A stretch of DNA of 43,587 bases, taken from assembly GCA_017516925.1 (NCBI GenBank), contig JAFXAQ010000047.1, positions 1 to 43,587 on the forward strand, given 5' to 3'. Position 1 is the first letter of the stretch; each line of letters begins with the position of its first letter. The notes under the pieces are model-generated. The model did not search any database. It was not told the DNA's origin and was given only the letters and a program-made list of their open reading frames with translations. The stretch is from Oscillospiraceae bacterium. GTDB lineage: Bacteria > Bacillota > Clostridia > Oscillospirales > Oscillospiraceae. Positions 22,361-30,721 of this stretch are shown one piece after another. A program made the position numbers and the translations under genes.

Positions 22361-23253
22361 TTTCCGTTGATCCTTTCCTTCAGGATGCTGACCTCATAGC
22401 TATATATGTCGTTTTCATATAGGAAGCGTCTGGTCTTTCCGTGGCGGTCAGTAAAGTACAAGTAGAAGTAATGATTTCTGGTTGCACTTCGTCTGTAACG
22501 GTAAACTCTTTTGACCTCCCAGCAACGGGTAATATCCTGATAGTTAAAATAGGTGCCGTTAAAAGGATTTGTCTGATAATAAAACCCATCTTCTTCAATC
22601 TTGATTTGGAAACAGAAATAAGTGAACAGAGTGCTTATCAGCGCAAATCCTACAACCAGCAAACTGATCAGGCTCATTACAACAGCGATGCCGCCTATCT
22701 GAAACATTGGAAAGGTAAAAATGCAGACCATACCTGCTGCAATAAATACACCGATCAGACCAACCATACCACTGGCTTTGCCGTCAATCCGGTGTTGTTG
22801 TGTTTCCCGCGCTTCCCCGGCTGTTTCTGCCTGTGTCCGCTTTACAAGATAATTGGCTGCTTTTTCGTCATTATGATAAATGATGAATCGTGTTACCTTG
22901 CCATCAGCTGTTTCAAAATGACACCACTTATTTTCATATCCGCTGATGTTTTGCCCCTTGGTAATCCATGCGTTATTTAATTCTCCGTAGTTGTGGTACA
23001 TTCCATTGCCAATACGGGTTTGAAAGTAAAATCCGTCCTTACCAATCAGCACCTTATAAAACATCAGACGATAGACAGTTGTTATCAGCACCGCAACCAT
23101 GATCCCGGTTAGAATATCGCCGAAGAAATATGCACCGTTCTCAGTTTTGTGCAGCCATGCACTCAAACTACCGAAAAGAATTGTCATCCCCAGGGAAAGG
23201 ATTACAGGCATTTTCCCGGCACCAATCTTATATTCCCATTGCTTTTCTTCCAA
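22357..23253 (-). CDS. Membrane protein with two duplicated PH-like (YcxB-type) units
   Basis: This protein of about 298 residues is an internal duplication. Each half has a pair of hydrophobic helices followed by a beta-rich unit with the same landmarks: KDGFYFQTRIGNGMYHNYGEL then ...FETADGKVTRFIIYHND, and EDGFYYQTNPFNGTYFNYQDI then ...YFTDRHGKTRRFLYEND. The beta units resemble small PH-like domains of bacterial membrane proteins (YcxB/bPH type), but the exact family is not certain. The start is probably TTG at 23253, because AGGAG stands eight bases before it; the open frame extends to 23310 only by reading into the previous gene. It overlaps the mini-gene downstream by four bases. Confidence 0.78.
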   Translation of the reverse strand: MEEKQWEYKIGAGKMPVILSLGMTILFGSLSAWLHKTENGAYFFGDILTGIMVAVLITTVYRLMFYKVLIGKDGFYFQTRIGNGMYHNYGELNNAWITKGQNISGYENKWCHFETADGKVTRFIIYHNDEKAANYLVKRTQAETAGEARETQQHRIDGKASGMVGLIGVFIAAGMVCIFTFPMFQIGGIAVVMSLISLLVVGFALISTLFTYFCFQIKIEEDGFYYQTNPFNGTYFNYQDITRCWEVKRVYRYRRSATRNHYFYLYFTDRHGKTRRFLYENDIYSYEVSILKERINGK

Positions 23254-23264
23254 TACGTTTTCTC

Positions 23265-23495
23265 CTATCTCAATACGACTTCGTCCTGGTCGATAACAAA
23301 CTTTCGGCATTTGGAGCAGTGATGCACAGTAACTCTGCCAGTTCCAAGAGTAGAGGACAGCTTGATTCTTCTGCTGGTGTTATACATGATTAGACCACGC
23401 TTTTCGTAATTAGGGATCCATTGAAGAGGATAGCCGCTCCGTGTCTGTTCCATATAACCCTTTTCCATTTCTTCATTTCAATAAGGACATTTCAT
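23265..23495 (-). pseudogene. Zinc-ribbon protein (DUF6487-like) with in-frame TGA at codon 6
   Basis: The true start is the ATG at 23495 with GGAGG six bases upstream. It reads MKCPY, then TGA (23480-23478), then NEEMEKGYMEQT. The family expects MKCPYCxxEMEKG, so the TGA replaces the second cysteine of the first CxxC (TGT or TGC to TGA). The second pair, CSKCRKFVID, is intact near residue 60. Total length would be 76 residues. The open frame seen after the stop begins at an internal ATG and would lack the zinc site. It lies 11 bases after the metallophosphoesterase gene. Nonsense mutation or sequencing error is most likely; selenocysteine is considered and doubted because no clear hairpin follows. 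Confidence 0.75.
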
Positions 23496-23506
23496 ACGAG
23501 GCCTCC

Positions 23507-24364
23507 TTACTTTGGCTGTAGTTCAATCAAAATAACTTCCGGGCGGTTGTTGACGCGAAAAGGCAGGATGCTGTTTCCAATACCTCTGCTGACGAGCATA
23601 TTGGTGTTTTCCTCGGTGTATAGGCCTGCATCATATTCGGGAAATAGTCCCTGATTCGGTGCTACCAGACCGCCAATAAACGGTAGGCGGAATTGACCGC
23701 CATGTGCATGACCGCTAAGCACCAAATCCATATTGCTTGCTACATAGCTATCAAACAGCTCCGGTCGGTGAGACAGCAGGATGGTGAAGCCGTCATCGTC
23801 TGCATGCAACGTTCCCAACTTGGTGTCCATAACTGTTTTTGAGTCTCCGAACAGGTAATCCGTCTGGAAGCTGGGGTCGTTGACGCCAATCAGCGTAATC
23901 ACTTCGTTTCCCAGACTGATTTCGATTCGGGCATCTTCCAGTATAATGACACCCGCCGTTTCCATTCCTGTTTTCAGTTCGTCATACTCGGATACGCGAG
24001 CTTCGTGGTTTCCTGTTACATAATAGCAGGGCGCAATCTTCACCGCCTCCTGAATGAATTGCAGAGCAATCTCCACATTGGTGCTTCTGGAGTCGATCAG
24101 GTCGCCGGTGATAGCGATTATGTCTGGGTTAGCGTCCTGGAGCATACGCAGAAGTTTCTCGTTGTTCTTGCCCATTTCTGCATTGTGCAAATCGGATACG
24201 TGGGCAATTCGATAGCCGCCAAAACTCTCTGGAAGCTGGGAACTGCTGATGGTATATGTGTTCAGCTCCAACCCTGTGTTGTCCGAAGCAATCCAGATTA
24301 TAATCACCAAGAGGATGGCCGCTATAATAGCAATCCATATGAACTTCTTTTTCTTAGCTGTCAT
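23507..24364 (-). CDS. Membrane-anchored metallophosphoesterase
   Basis: This 285-residue protein has an N-terminal signal anchor (FIWIAIIAAILLVIIIWIA, about residues 8-26). A calcineurin-type phosphoesterase domain follows outside the membrane, with HVSDLHN near 56, GDLID near 87, GNHEA near 118, and GHAHGGQFRLP near 218. These give the two-metal site. Relatives (YkuE-type) hydrolyse phosphate esters or UDP-lipids at the cell surface. The start at 24364 has GGAG six bases upstream, better than the frame start at 24376. It is in the middle of the leftward envelope-type run, 17 bases after the DUF2500 gene. Confidence 0.92.
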   Translation of the reverse strand: MTAKKKKFIWIAIIAAILLVIIIWIASDNTGLELNTYTISSSQLPESFGGYRIAHVSDLHNAEMGKNNEKLLRMLQDANPDIIAITGDLIDSRSTNVEIALQFIQEAVKIAPCYYVTGNHEARVSEYDELKTGMETAGVIILEDARIEISLGNEVITLIGVNDPSFQTDYLFGDSKTVMDTKLGTLHADDDGFTILLSHRPELFDSYVASNMDLVLSGHAHGGQFRLPFIGGLVAPNQGLFPEYDAGLYTEENTNMLVSRGIGNSILPFRVNNRPEVILIELQPK

Positions 24365-24381
24365 AGCAATCTCCACAGGGT

Positions 24382-24705
24382 TTATTTGAAGTGTACCAGC
24401 TTATCACCCTTGTATTTCAGTGTTCCGCGCTCACCAATTCTGTATCCTCCATAGGAGAATTCGGACACACGGAAAGATTTTTTCTTGTTGCCAATCTGAA
24501 ACACAACATAGTGCTGGGACGTTCTTGCCGCAGAGCTATATATTTTTGCAAACTTATCTTGCTTAAACTTATCTATGACCTGCGCTTTGGCAGTCTCAAC
24601 CTTGGCGAACTTGTTTCGGAAAGCCTGATAGATGATACTACCAAACAAAATGAGTGTACAGGCAATTTCTAACAGGATTATGACCTTTTGTACTGATTCG
24701 GGCAT
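24382..24705 (-). CDS. DUF2500-type membrane protein
   Basis: This 107-residue protein has one N-terminal membrane helix (VIILLEIACTLILFGSIIYQ, about 8-27). A small beta-rich domain follows, reading HYVVFQIGNKKKSFRVSE and GERGTLKYKGDKLVHF, matching DUF2500. Such proteins are single-pass with an outside beta domain and unknown role. It lies between the LURP-one-type and metallophosphoesterase genes on the same strand with short gaps, so is co-transcribed. Confidence 0.85.
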   Translation of the reverse strand: MPESVQKVIILLEIACTLILFGSIIYQAFRNKFAKVETAKAQVIDKFKQDKFAKIYSSAARTSQHYVVFQIGNKKKSFRVSEFSYGGYRIGERGTLKYKGDKLVHFK

Positions 24706-24741
24706 AAGGCTGCCTCCTTTTCTCTTTCCATAATGGAACTA

Positions 24742-25236
24742 TCAGTTGCTCGCAGATGCTGCAGCAGATGATTGTGCTGCCATAACACAGTCGATGGTCA
24801 GCACCACAGCCAGCGCAATAATCTCGTCCTGGGGATTGGAAATGTTCAGCTCGTAGCTGTCGCCCCAGGTCATCCACTCTTTGCTGATAGAAACGATGGG
24901 ACGGCCGTTTTTGGTAATCTCATAGTTATGCGCCATAAAGCTTCCGTCTATCTCCCATCCCAGACCTTCAATGCTGTACTTGGGGAACAAGAATGTAAAC
25001 TCCTTCTTGATTTCTGCCACCTGCCGGTCACCGCAAAACACATAGTACCTGGGCATCCAGCTCCATACTTCCTGCTTGATGAAAGCAACCTCACGACCAC
25101 GCATATCATACATATGGAGTTTTCTGCCGAAGGTAAAAATCTCACCTTCCACATAATAGCGGTCCCGGCCAGCTTCATCCTTGACAGTGAACTTATCTCC
25201 CCAGGAGAACACTTTTTGTTTTATGTACAATTTCAT
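24742..25236 (-). CDS. LURP-one-related (tubby-like) protein
   Basis: This 164-residue protein shows the repeated beta-hairpin pattern of the LURP-one/YxjI family: KLYIKQKVFSWGDKFTVKDEAG at the start, GRKLHMYDMRGREVAFIKQE near 37, and IVSISKEWMTWGDSYELNI near 115. An Ala/Ser-rich tail follows. The fold resembles tubby and scramblases and may bind lipids, but no function is settled in bacteria. There is no signal peptide. It starts nine bases after a 41-codon small gene. Confidence 0.9.
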   Translation of the reverse strand: MKLYIKQKVFSWGDKFTVKDEAGRDRYYVEGEIFTFGRKLHMYDMRGREVAFIKQEVWSWMPRYYVFCGDRQVAEIKKEFTFLFPKYSIEGLGWEIDGSFMAHNYEITKNGRPIVSISKEWMTWGDSYELNISNPQDEIIALAVVLTIDCVMAAQSSAAASASN

Positions 25237-25245
25237 CCCGCAACC

Positions 25246-25371
25246 TCATATTTTCTCCTTTTCAGTTAACTGAGTAATACTGATTTCAATTCCTAACGCT
25301 TTTGCATAGGCAGGGTATGCCAGCAGCTTTTCCATCAAACGGATCGTTAAGATGCGCTCTCTTGCACTCAT
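25246..25371 (-). CDS. Small 41-residue protein
   Basis: The frame starts MSARERILTIRLMEKL and continues AYPAYAKALGIEI to a TGA at 25246, nine bases before the LURP-one-type gene. The charge pattern and amphipathic helices look like a genuine peptide, and similar short proteins (LTIRLxEKIxxHPAYAKALGI) are common in Clostridia as hypothetical proteins. The ribosome site is weak (AGGA, somewhat distant). Function unknown; it was placed by gene spacing and composition. Confidence 0.65.
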   Translation of the reverse strand: MSARERILTIRLMEKLLAYPAYAKALGIEISITQLTEKEKI

Positions 25372-25494
25372 AGCTCTGTCGGTCCTTTCTTTGGTGTGTA
25401 ACCATTTTATCAGGAGTCCGGGAGGAAATACAGGTGCAGTTCCGCAAAATAGACCGTCTAATTCTCCGGCGGCAGCAAATTAACCCTCTTTGGC

Positions 25495-26007
25495 TTACAG
25501 GCTTGCTTTGTATGCTTTGTACTGCTCCGGGTCAATGGCACCGGTTGCCAGCATCCGTTCAGACCACAGCTGCAAGGTTTCCACCGCAACAGAAATCTTC
25601 TCCAGTTGTTCCTGAATCGCAACGAAATCAGCCAGTTCCTCGCTGGAGATTTTACCGTCTACGGTAATCTCGATAAGGCGGTTTTTTTCTTTCTGCATAC
25701 TGTTCAGAGAAGCCAGCATTTCCAATATAATCTGAGACAGGTCTTTCACCTTGATCTCCGGCACATACTGCGCTCCGATGGGGCACTGATTGGCACAGTA
25801 GTAGTTGCACAAGCTGGGCTGCTTATATTTCTGCGCCATAACCAGCACCTCGTCCGGGTGCGGGAGTGTGCGGTCATTCTCGATTTTCTCGATGCGTTCC
25901 GGAGAAAGCGTTTCCAGCAGTTCGCTGGCGGTTTCTCTGGTCAGCTTCAGGCCCTCTCTTGTGAGCTGATAGGGACTCTTGTTCTCTTTGGTGGATGCTC
26001 TTGCCAT
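25495..26007 (-). CDS. HTH-type protein with Cys cluster, head of the envelope run
   Basis: This 170-residue protein has an N-terminal XRE-like HTH (SPYQLTREGLKLTRETASELLETL, then ERIEKIENDR), a cysteine segment LCNYYCANQCPIG near residues 67-79, and a helical C-terminal half. The three to four cysteines could bind a metal or an Fe-S cluster. Proteins of this type occur in Clostridia but have no fixed role. It is the first gene of the leftward run and has its own promoter at 26110-26138; GGGGAG precedes the ATG. The gap of 123 bases to the next gene is the largest in the run, so co-transcription is probable, not certain. Confidence 0.85.
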   Translation of the reverse strand: MARASTKENKSPYQLTREGLKLTRETASELLETLSPERIEKIENDRTLPHPDEVLVMAQKYKQPSLCNYYCANQCPIGAQYVPEIKVKDLSQIILEMLASLNSMQKEKNRLIEITVDGKISSEELADFVAIQEQLEKISVAVETLQLWSERMLATGAIDPEQYKAYKASL

Positions 26008-26109
26008 ATGACACTCCCCATTTCTCTGCTTATTTCAGTATGGAAGCGCAGCTTCTTAATACAGTCAGTTCGCCACCTTACCGGTACATCAGCAGTTTTT
26101 ATTTTCCTC

Positions 26110-26138
26110 ATTTTATCATCTTATTGACATAAGTACAA
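26110..26138 (-). promoter_or_regulatory. Promoter of the envelope-type gene run
   Basis: On the minus strand TTGTAC (-35, 26133-26138), a 17-base spacer and TAAAAT (-10, 26110-26115) precede the gene at 26007. No clear operator is seen. Confidence 0.55.
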
Positions 26139-26185
26139 TATATTTCTCCATACAGCATACAACTTCGCCTTTGTAAGCAAAGAAT

Positions 26186-26210
26186 AAAGGGACGGCTGCG
26201 CCGTCCCTTT
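26186..26210 (-). terminator. Terminator after the ADP-ribosylglycohydrolase-like gene
   Basis: AAAGGGACGGC and GCCGTCCCTTT form an 11-bp stem around TGC, eight bases past the stop codon at 26219. On the minus strand it is followed by ATTCTTTG. Confidence 0.85.
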
Positions 26211-26218
26211 GGTTTCTG

Positions 26219-27676
26219 TTAGCCTAGGAAGATGATCGGTACCATAACAGGATACGGTATACACTCGGCAACCAATTCTGCATACATCCGGTTAACTGCC
26301 TCAACCTTTTCACCGGCTGTGATAGAGAATTCTACTTTTGTGATGCCGGGAATTTTTCCGGTTATGGGCTGGGGATACTCCAGCAAAAGGTTCTTTGGGT
26401 ATTGATCTACTGTCCAGCCCTCCGGAAGCAGCAGCTTTAACTGGAATCTTCTGGTTGTGGAAAATCCCGGACGGGAAATCACGGAAAGCTTTACCTTTCT
26501 TACATCGCCGGGTTTTACGTAGGGCTCTTCCTCCAGCTCCACACGAATTGCCACCTGCTCATAATGGTCAATCAGGTAAGAATAGGGGGAGAAGTTCAGG
26601 AAGTCATCGGAGGTCAGTCGATTCCAGACTGCCTGCTCCTGGGCGGGGAAATCGGTGGGCTCAGCGGTGAACGCAAAGTCCACCTTATTCTCCTTCATAA
26701 TTTCGGGAACCAGGGCATGTACTCTCTTACAGAGCTCTGCGCAGGTTTTCGGCGGGTTTCTGTGGTACATACCGCTGATGGATATAGTCACAATGCGCTC
26801 GCCCACGTGGTCCTTCCAATCCTGGGGAATGATGCTTGTGCCGTGCATAATGCCCAGGGTTGCGCCTACGGTACCGGCTGTGCAGTCCGTATCGTCACCG
26901 CAGTTGACAGCGTAAAGGATAGACTTTTTAAAGTCGCCCTCGCCGTACAGCAGACCAATTGCCACAAAGCCGATATTGCCCGGCGCCTGAAACCAGCCAA
27001 GCTCCTTATTGAATTCCACCACCATATCCCGGGTCTGGCGATAGTCAATGCCCTTATCATAGCAGTCGATAACCAGCTTGACGGTTTGGGCAACCATAGA
27101 GGTTTCCGGAATTTTTTTCAATGCCTGGGCAATAATCTTCCGCAAGTCACTTTCTATGTAGGCATAGCTTTGGATAGCAGCCGTGAAGATTTCCGCGCAG
27201 GTGCCCTCGCTGGTGCCGTGGTCCACCATTGCGTCCATGGTAGCGTATTTTGCCGCCACGTCCACAACACCCGGCGCCATAGCTGCCCAGATTTCACTGC
27301 GAATCCAGGCGCCGTTGGAGGTCTTCCACTTTTTGTTATTCACCTCGCCACTCATAGGGGGCAAAAAGCCCTGACGGAGGTTGGTTTTGCAAATGCCGTA
27401 TTCGTTCCAATGGGGGGGCAGCCAATCCAGCCAGCGCTCTGCCAGCGTATTGGTGGAGAAGTGACCGGGTCTGACCTTCTCCATGGCGCACAGCCACACA
27501 AGCTGCAGGTCCAGGTCATCATTGGGCAAAGGCTCTCCGCTGGGGGAAGAAAAGCCCTGAATGTCCAGCATTTCCTGCTTTCCCTCGTAGGGACCGCCGA
27601 TGGTGCCACCGATGTTCTTGCCAATCCAGCAGGCATACAGCTTATCCAAGTATTCTTTTTCGTTCAGTTTCAGCAT
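26219..27676 (-). CDS. ADP-ribosylglycohydrolase-family protein
   Basis: This 485-residue protein has the all-helical DraG/ARH fold. The N-terminal GKNIGGTIGGPYEG and NDDLDLQLVWL motifs and the paired metal site CGDDTDCTAG near residues 267-276 are present. It continues with a beta-rich domain of about 130 residues from about 350 (EEEPYVKPGDVRKVKLSVI), which looks like an immunoglobulin-type module. DraG-fold proteins remove ADP-ribose or act on related glycosidic bonds. In sugar loci their substrates are often unknown and may be carbohydrates. It follows an AraC gene by 21 bases in the same operon and lies opposite a GH127 gene. TTAAGGAG precedes the ATG. Confidence 0.88.
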   Translation of the reverse strand: MLKLNEKEYLDKLYACWIGKNIGGTIGGPYEGKQEMLDIQGFSSPSGEPLPNDDLDLQLVWLCAMEKVRPGHFSTNTLAERWLDWLPPHWNEYGICKTNLRQGFLPPMSGEVNNKKWKTSNGAWIRSEIWAAMAPGVVDVAAKYATMDAMVDHGTSEGTCAEIFTAAIQSYAYIESDLRKIIAQALKKIPETSMVAQTVKLVIDCYDKGIDYRQTRDMVVEFNKELGWFQAPGNIGFVAIGLLYGEGDFKKSILYAVNCGDDTDCTAGTVGATLGIMHGTSIIPQDWKDHVGERIVTISISGMYHRNPPKTCAELCKRVHALVPEIMKENKVDFAFTAEPTDFPAQEQAVWNRLTSDDFLNFSPYSYLIDHYEQVAIRVELEEEPYVKPGDVRKVKLSVISRPGFSTTRRFQLKLLLPEGWTVDQYPKNLLLEYPQPITGKIPGITKVEFSITAGEKVEAVNRMYAELVAECIPYPVMVPIIFLG

Positions 27677-27697
27677 AATCTTAACTCCTTAAAACTT

Positions 27698-28576
27698 TTA
27701 TTCATTCCATCGAATGTTCAAATGCTGTTTACGGATTTCCCGGGGCGAGCCGCCAAAGGCCTCCCGGAATACCCGGTTAAAATACGAAATGTTTTCATAG
27801 CCGGATTCGGTTGCAATTTCCAAAACCGTTTTCCGGGTGTTCAGCAGCGCATACATTGCCGAAGACAGCCGGGTTTTGTTGATATACGCCGGCAGGGTCA
27901 TTCCCACAGCCTTGCGGAACAGCTGCCGGAACTGGGCAGGCTTTAAGCCGCACTTTTCTGCCAGGAAAGGCTCGGACAGTCCCTTCGGCTCTGAATAATG
28001 CTCCCGGATATACTGCAAAACCGGACGGATTTTTCCGGTGGTGTCATTTTGACCGATGGAGTGGACATTGCCGATACGGCTGGCTTCCACCAACAGCTGT
28101 CCGGTCAGAAAGGTATTCTGCATCCGGCAGAGGGTGTCCTCCTTGTCCACATTTTCCAGAATGCTGTCAATAATCCGGGCAAGCACAGGATATTCCCCGG
28201 GAGAAAAAACACCGTTATAGCTGTTTTCCGACAAAATATTTAAAAGCCCTTCATAGGAAATCAGCAATTCCTCCGCATCCAGATATACCCAGCGCCATCT
28301 GCTCAAGCTTTTATGGGCAGCCTTGGAAAGGTGGGGCACATTGGCATGAATCAGCTGATAATCCCCTTCCCGGAAATGAAAGACTTTGTTCTCGATATGG
28401 GTTTCCCCTACACCGGACAGGCAAACACCCAGCTCCACGCAGCGGTGAAAATGCAGCGCCTTAATGGGACGTATGCCCAAAGGAATCCCCTCCGTAATCT
28501 GCATACCGTTTGACAGCTTTTCATAGCCCTGGCGGTAATTGATGGGCAGAATTTCCTTTCTGGTTTCTATTTTCAT
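27698..28576 (-). CDS. AraC-family regulator of a sugar locus
   Basis: This 292-residue protein has a cupin N-terminal domain (ALHFHRCVELGVCLSGVGET, then FREGDYQLIHANVPH). The C-terminal double HTH is LAEKCGLKPAQFRQLFRKAVG and VLEIATESGYENISYFNRVF with the usual SPREIR close. The ATG at 28576 is chosen because AGGTG stands six bases upstream; GTG and ATG codons up to 28585 have poorer spacing. It heads the operon with the ADP-ribosylglycohydrolase-like gene and is divergent from the GH127 gene, so it probably controls both. Confidence 0.9.
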   Translation of the reverse strand: MKIETRKEILPINYRQGYEKLSNGMQITEGIPLGIRPIKALHFHRCVELGVCLSGVGETHIENKVFHFREGDYQLIHANVPHLSKAAHKSLSRWRWVYLDAEELLISYEGLLNILSENSYNGVFSPGEYPVLARIIDSILENVDKEDTLCRMQNTFLTGQLLVEASRIGNVHSIGQNDTTGKIRPVLQYIREHYSEPKGLSEPFLAEKCGLKPAQFRQLFRKAVGMTLPAYINKTRLSSAMYALLNTRKTVLEIATESGYENISYFNRVFREAFGGSPREIRKQHLNIRWNE

Positions 28577-28735
28577 TGGCATCACCTAAGAGCATTGTAT
28601 CATAACTCCTTATGTATTCAAGCATTTATTTTCATTTACCAGCGAAAAGTATTATATTTTTACAAAAAGAGGTAGAAAACGCTGTAAAGATATTGTATAA
28701 TCACAGTAAATAAATAATTTAGGGGTGTTTTTGCT

Positions 28736-30604
28736 ATGAGAAAACAATACAGCCTTGCTCAAAGCGCCGACTTTGTGTTGAATTTTCTGACAGAAAATTA
28801 CTATGACCGGGCTTTGTGGGCTAAGTTTGTGGACCAGTTCCGTCTGCAGGATGATACACAGAACAGCGGCTGGAAGGGAGAATACTGGGGCAAATCCATG
28901 CGGGGCGCCGCTATGGTTTACCGGCACAACCGGGACCCCAAGCTTTATGCGGTTTTGACAGAAACCGCCCGGGACCTTTTGACTGCGCAGGAGAATAGCG
29001 GACGCATTTCCTCCTACAAGGCAGAACAAGAATTCTTCGCCTGGGATGTGTGGTGCCGGAAATACGTGATGCTGGGTTTTCTGTACTATCTGGAAATCTG
29101 CCGGGACGAAAAACTGAAAACGCAAATTATCGGCGCTATGTGCCGCCATCTGGATTACATAATCGACCACGTGGGCAACGAGGAAGGCAAGCTTGAAATC
29201 ACCGAGACCTCCGTTCCCCACTATGCCCTGAACTCCAGCTCTGTTCTGGAGCCGGTGGTTAAGCTTTACCGTCTCACCGGACAACAGAAGTATCTGGACT
29301 TTGCTACCTACATTGTGGAAACCGGCGGCGCCAGAGGCGTCAATGTTTTCCAGCTTGCTTTTGACAACAAGCTTCTGCCCCATCAGTACGGCACCCCCAA
29401 GTGCTATGAGCTGATGTCCTGCTTTGAAGGCTTGATGGAATACTACTATGTCACCGGAATCGAAAAATACAATCAGGCTGACGTCAATTTCTGATATGCC
29501 CTTTTAAAGGCCGAGGTTTCCGTCATCGGCTGCTGCGGTATGACCACAGAGTACCTTGACTACACCGCTGCCCGGCAGACGATCCCCTACGAAAAAGCAG
29601 GTCAGGAAACCTGCGTCACCGTTACCTTTATGAAGCTCTGCGGCAAGGCATACAGTCTTACCGGAGATTCCGTCTTCCTGGACCAGCTGGAGACATCTTT
29701 CTACAACGCCTTTATGGGTTCTTTGAACGAAGAACACAAACATTCCAAGGCGCTGCTGAAAACGATTGATATGTCCACCATCAAGGAGTCCTTCCTGCCC
29801 TTTGACAGCTATGCGCCTCTGCTTCCCGGCGCCCGGGGCACCATGGCCGGCGGTGCCCAGCAGTTCCGGGACGGCACCTACTACGGCTGCTGCGCCTGTA
29901 TCGGTGGCGCCGGTGTGGCTACCTTCCTGGACAATGTATGGCAGGCGGAAACAGACTGCCTGACTGTGAACCAGTACGTAAACGGCGCTTACGGAACTGA
30001 CGAATTCCGCGTCACCGTAAATACCCGGTATCCTGCTGCGGGAAGCATTTCCCTGCAGGTTTGCGCCCGGAATAAGAACCACACCCTGAAGCTGCGTCTA
30101 CCTGGCTGGTGCAAAAATTACAAACTCCAGTCCCCCATCCCCTATACCCTGCTGGACGGCTATCTGGTGCTCAACGGTCCCTGGACTGGCGAACAAACAC
30201 TTGCTCTGGATTTGGATATGCCGGTGGTTGCTATCTATCCTATGAAGTGGGACAAGACCACCTTATTCACCACCCGAAATCCGGACCCCACCACCAGCAG
30301 CCTGTTTATTCCCACCGAGGTCACCTATGACGATGCCCAAAGCCACTTTGTCTGCTTCCGCAGAGGTCCCGTGATGCTGGCGCTGGATGAACGGCTGGGT
30401 GCAGACCCTGCCGGAACCTTCCAGCCTGTGGTCAATGATGACGGCACCGTCTCCTGCGCAGAAAACCCTGCGGAGTACCCGCAGATTGCCCCCAAGCTTT
30501 CCCTTTTGTGCCCGGAAGCAAGTGGCAGTTTCCCCTTGATTGACTTTGCCTCTGCAGGCAAGGACTGGGAAAGCAAGATGGCTGTTTGGCTGGCTACACC
30601 CTAA
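28736..30604 (+). pseudogene. GH127 (beta-L-arabinofuranosidase-like) gene with in-frame TGA
   Basis: The whole reading frame of 622 codons matches the GH127/DUF1680 layout: an N-terminal (alpha/alpha) barrel then beta domains. Catalytic features are retained: the QETC glutamate near codon 291 and the CCAC cysteine cluster at codons 385-388, which includes the presumed nucleophile Cys. A TGA at 29492-29494 (codon 253) interrupts the frame after QADVNF; the downstream sequence continues in the same frame as YALLKAEVSVIGCCG. Homologues usually have Trp or Ala there, so TGG to TGA is the simplest change. Intact enzymes remove beta-L-arabinofuranose from plant glycans; no signal peptide is seen here. 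AGGGGTG precedes the ATG. If real, the enzyme is inactive. Confidence 0.85.
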
Positions 30605-30658
30605 CAGGCAACGATTGACACAGAATCGGAATTTACAAATTTTTAGCTGATTTTTTCA

Positions 30659-30687
30659 TTGCCTTCCCCGCTTGCTTTGTCTATACT
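30659..30687 (+). promoter_or_regulatory. Promoter of the GH63-like gene
   Basis: TTGCCT (30659-30664), a 17-base spacer and TATACT (30682-30687) lie upstream of the AAAGGAG ribosome site and the ATG at 30722. Confidence 0.6.
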
Positions 30688-30721
30688 GTGCTCATATATT
30701 GCCCGACAAAGGAGAACGGAT

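Noticed and set aside
23478-23480. TGA in the zinc-ribbon gene read as selenocysteine
   Set aside because: No clear SECIS-like hairpin follows directly and no sel genes are in the window. Mutation or sequencing error is simpler.
26564-27946. Long open frame of 460 codons on the plus strand
   Set aside because: It is antisense to the ADP-ribosylglycohydrolase-like and AraC genes, which have family motifs and ribosome sites; the antisense product has no recognisable motif.
23478-29494. Alternative genetic code with TGA as a sense codon
   Set aside because: Many intact genes (hisZG, hisIE, the DUF4037 gene) end in TGA at their expected lengths, and the two internal TGA codons would need different amino acids.
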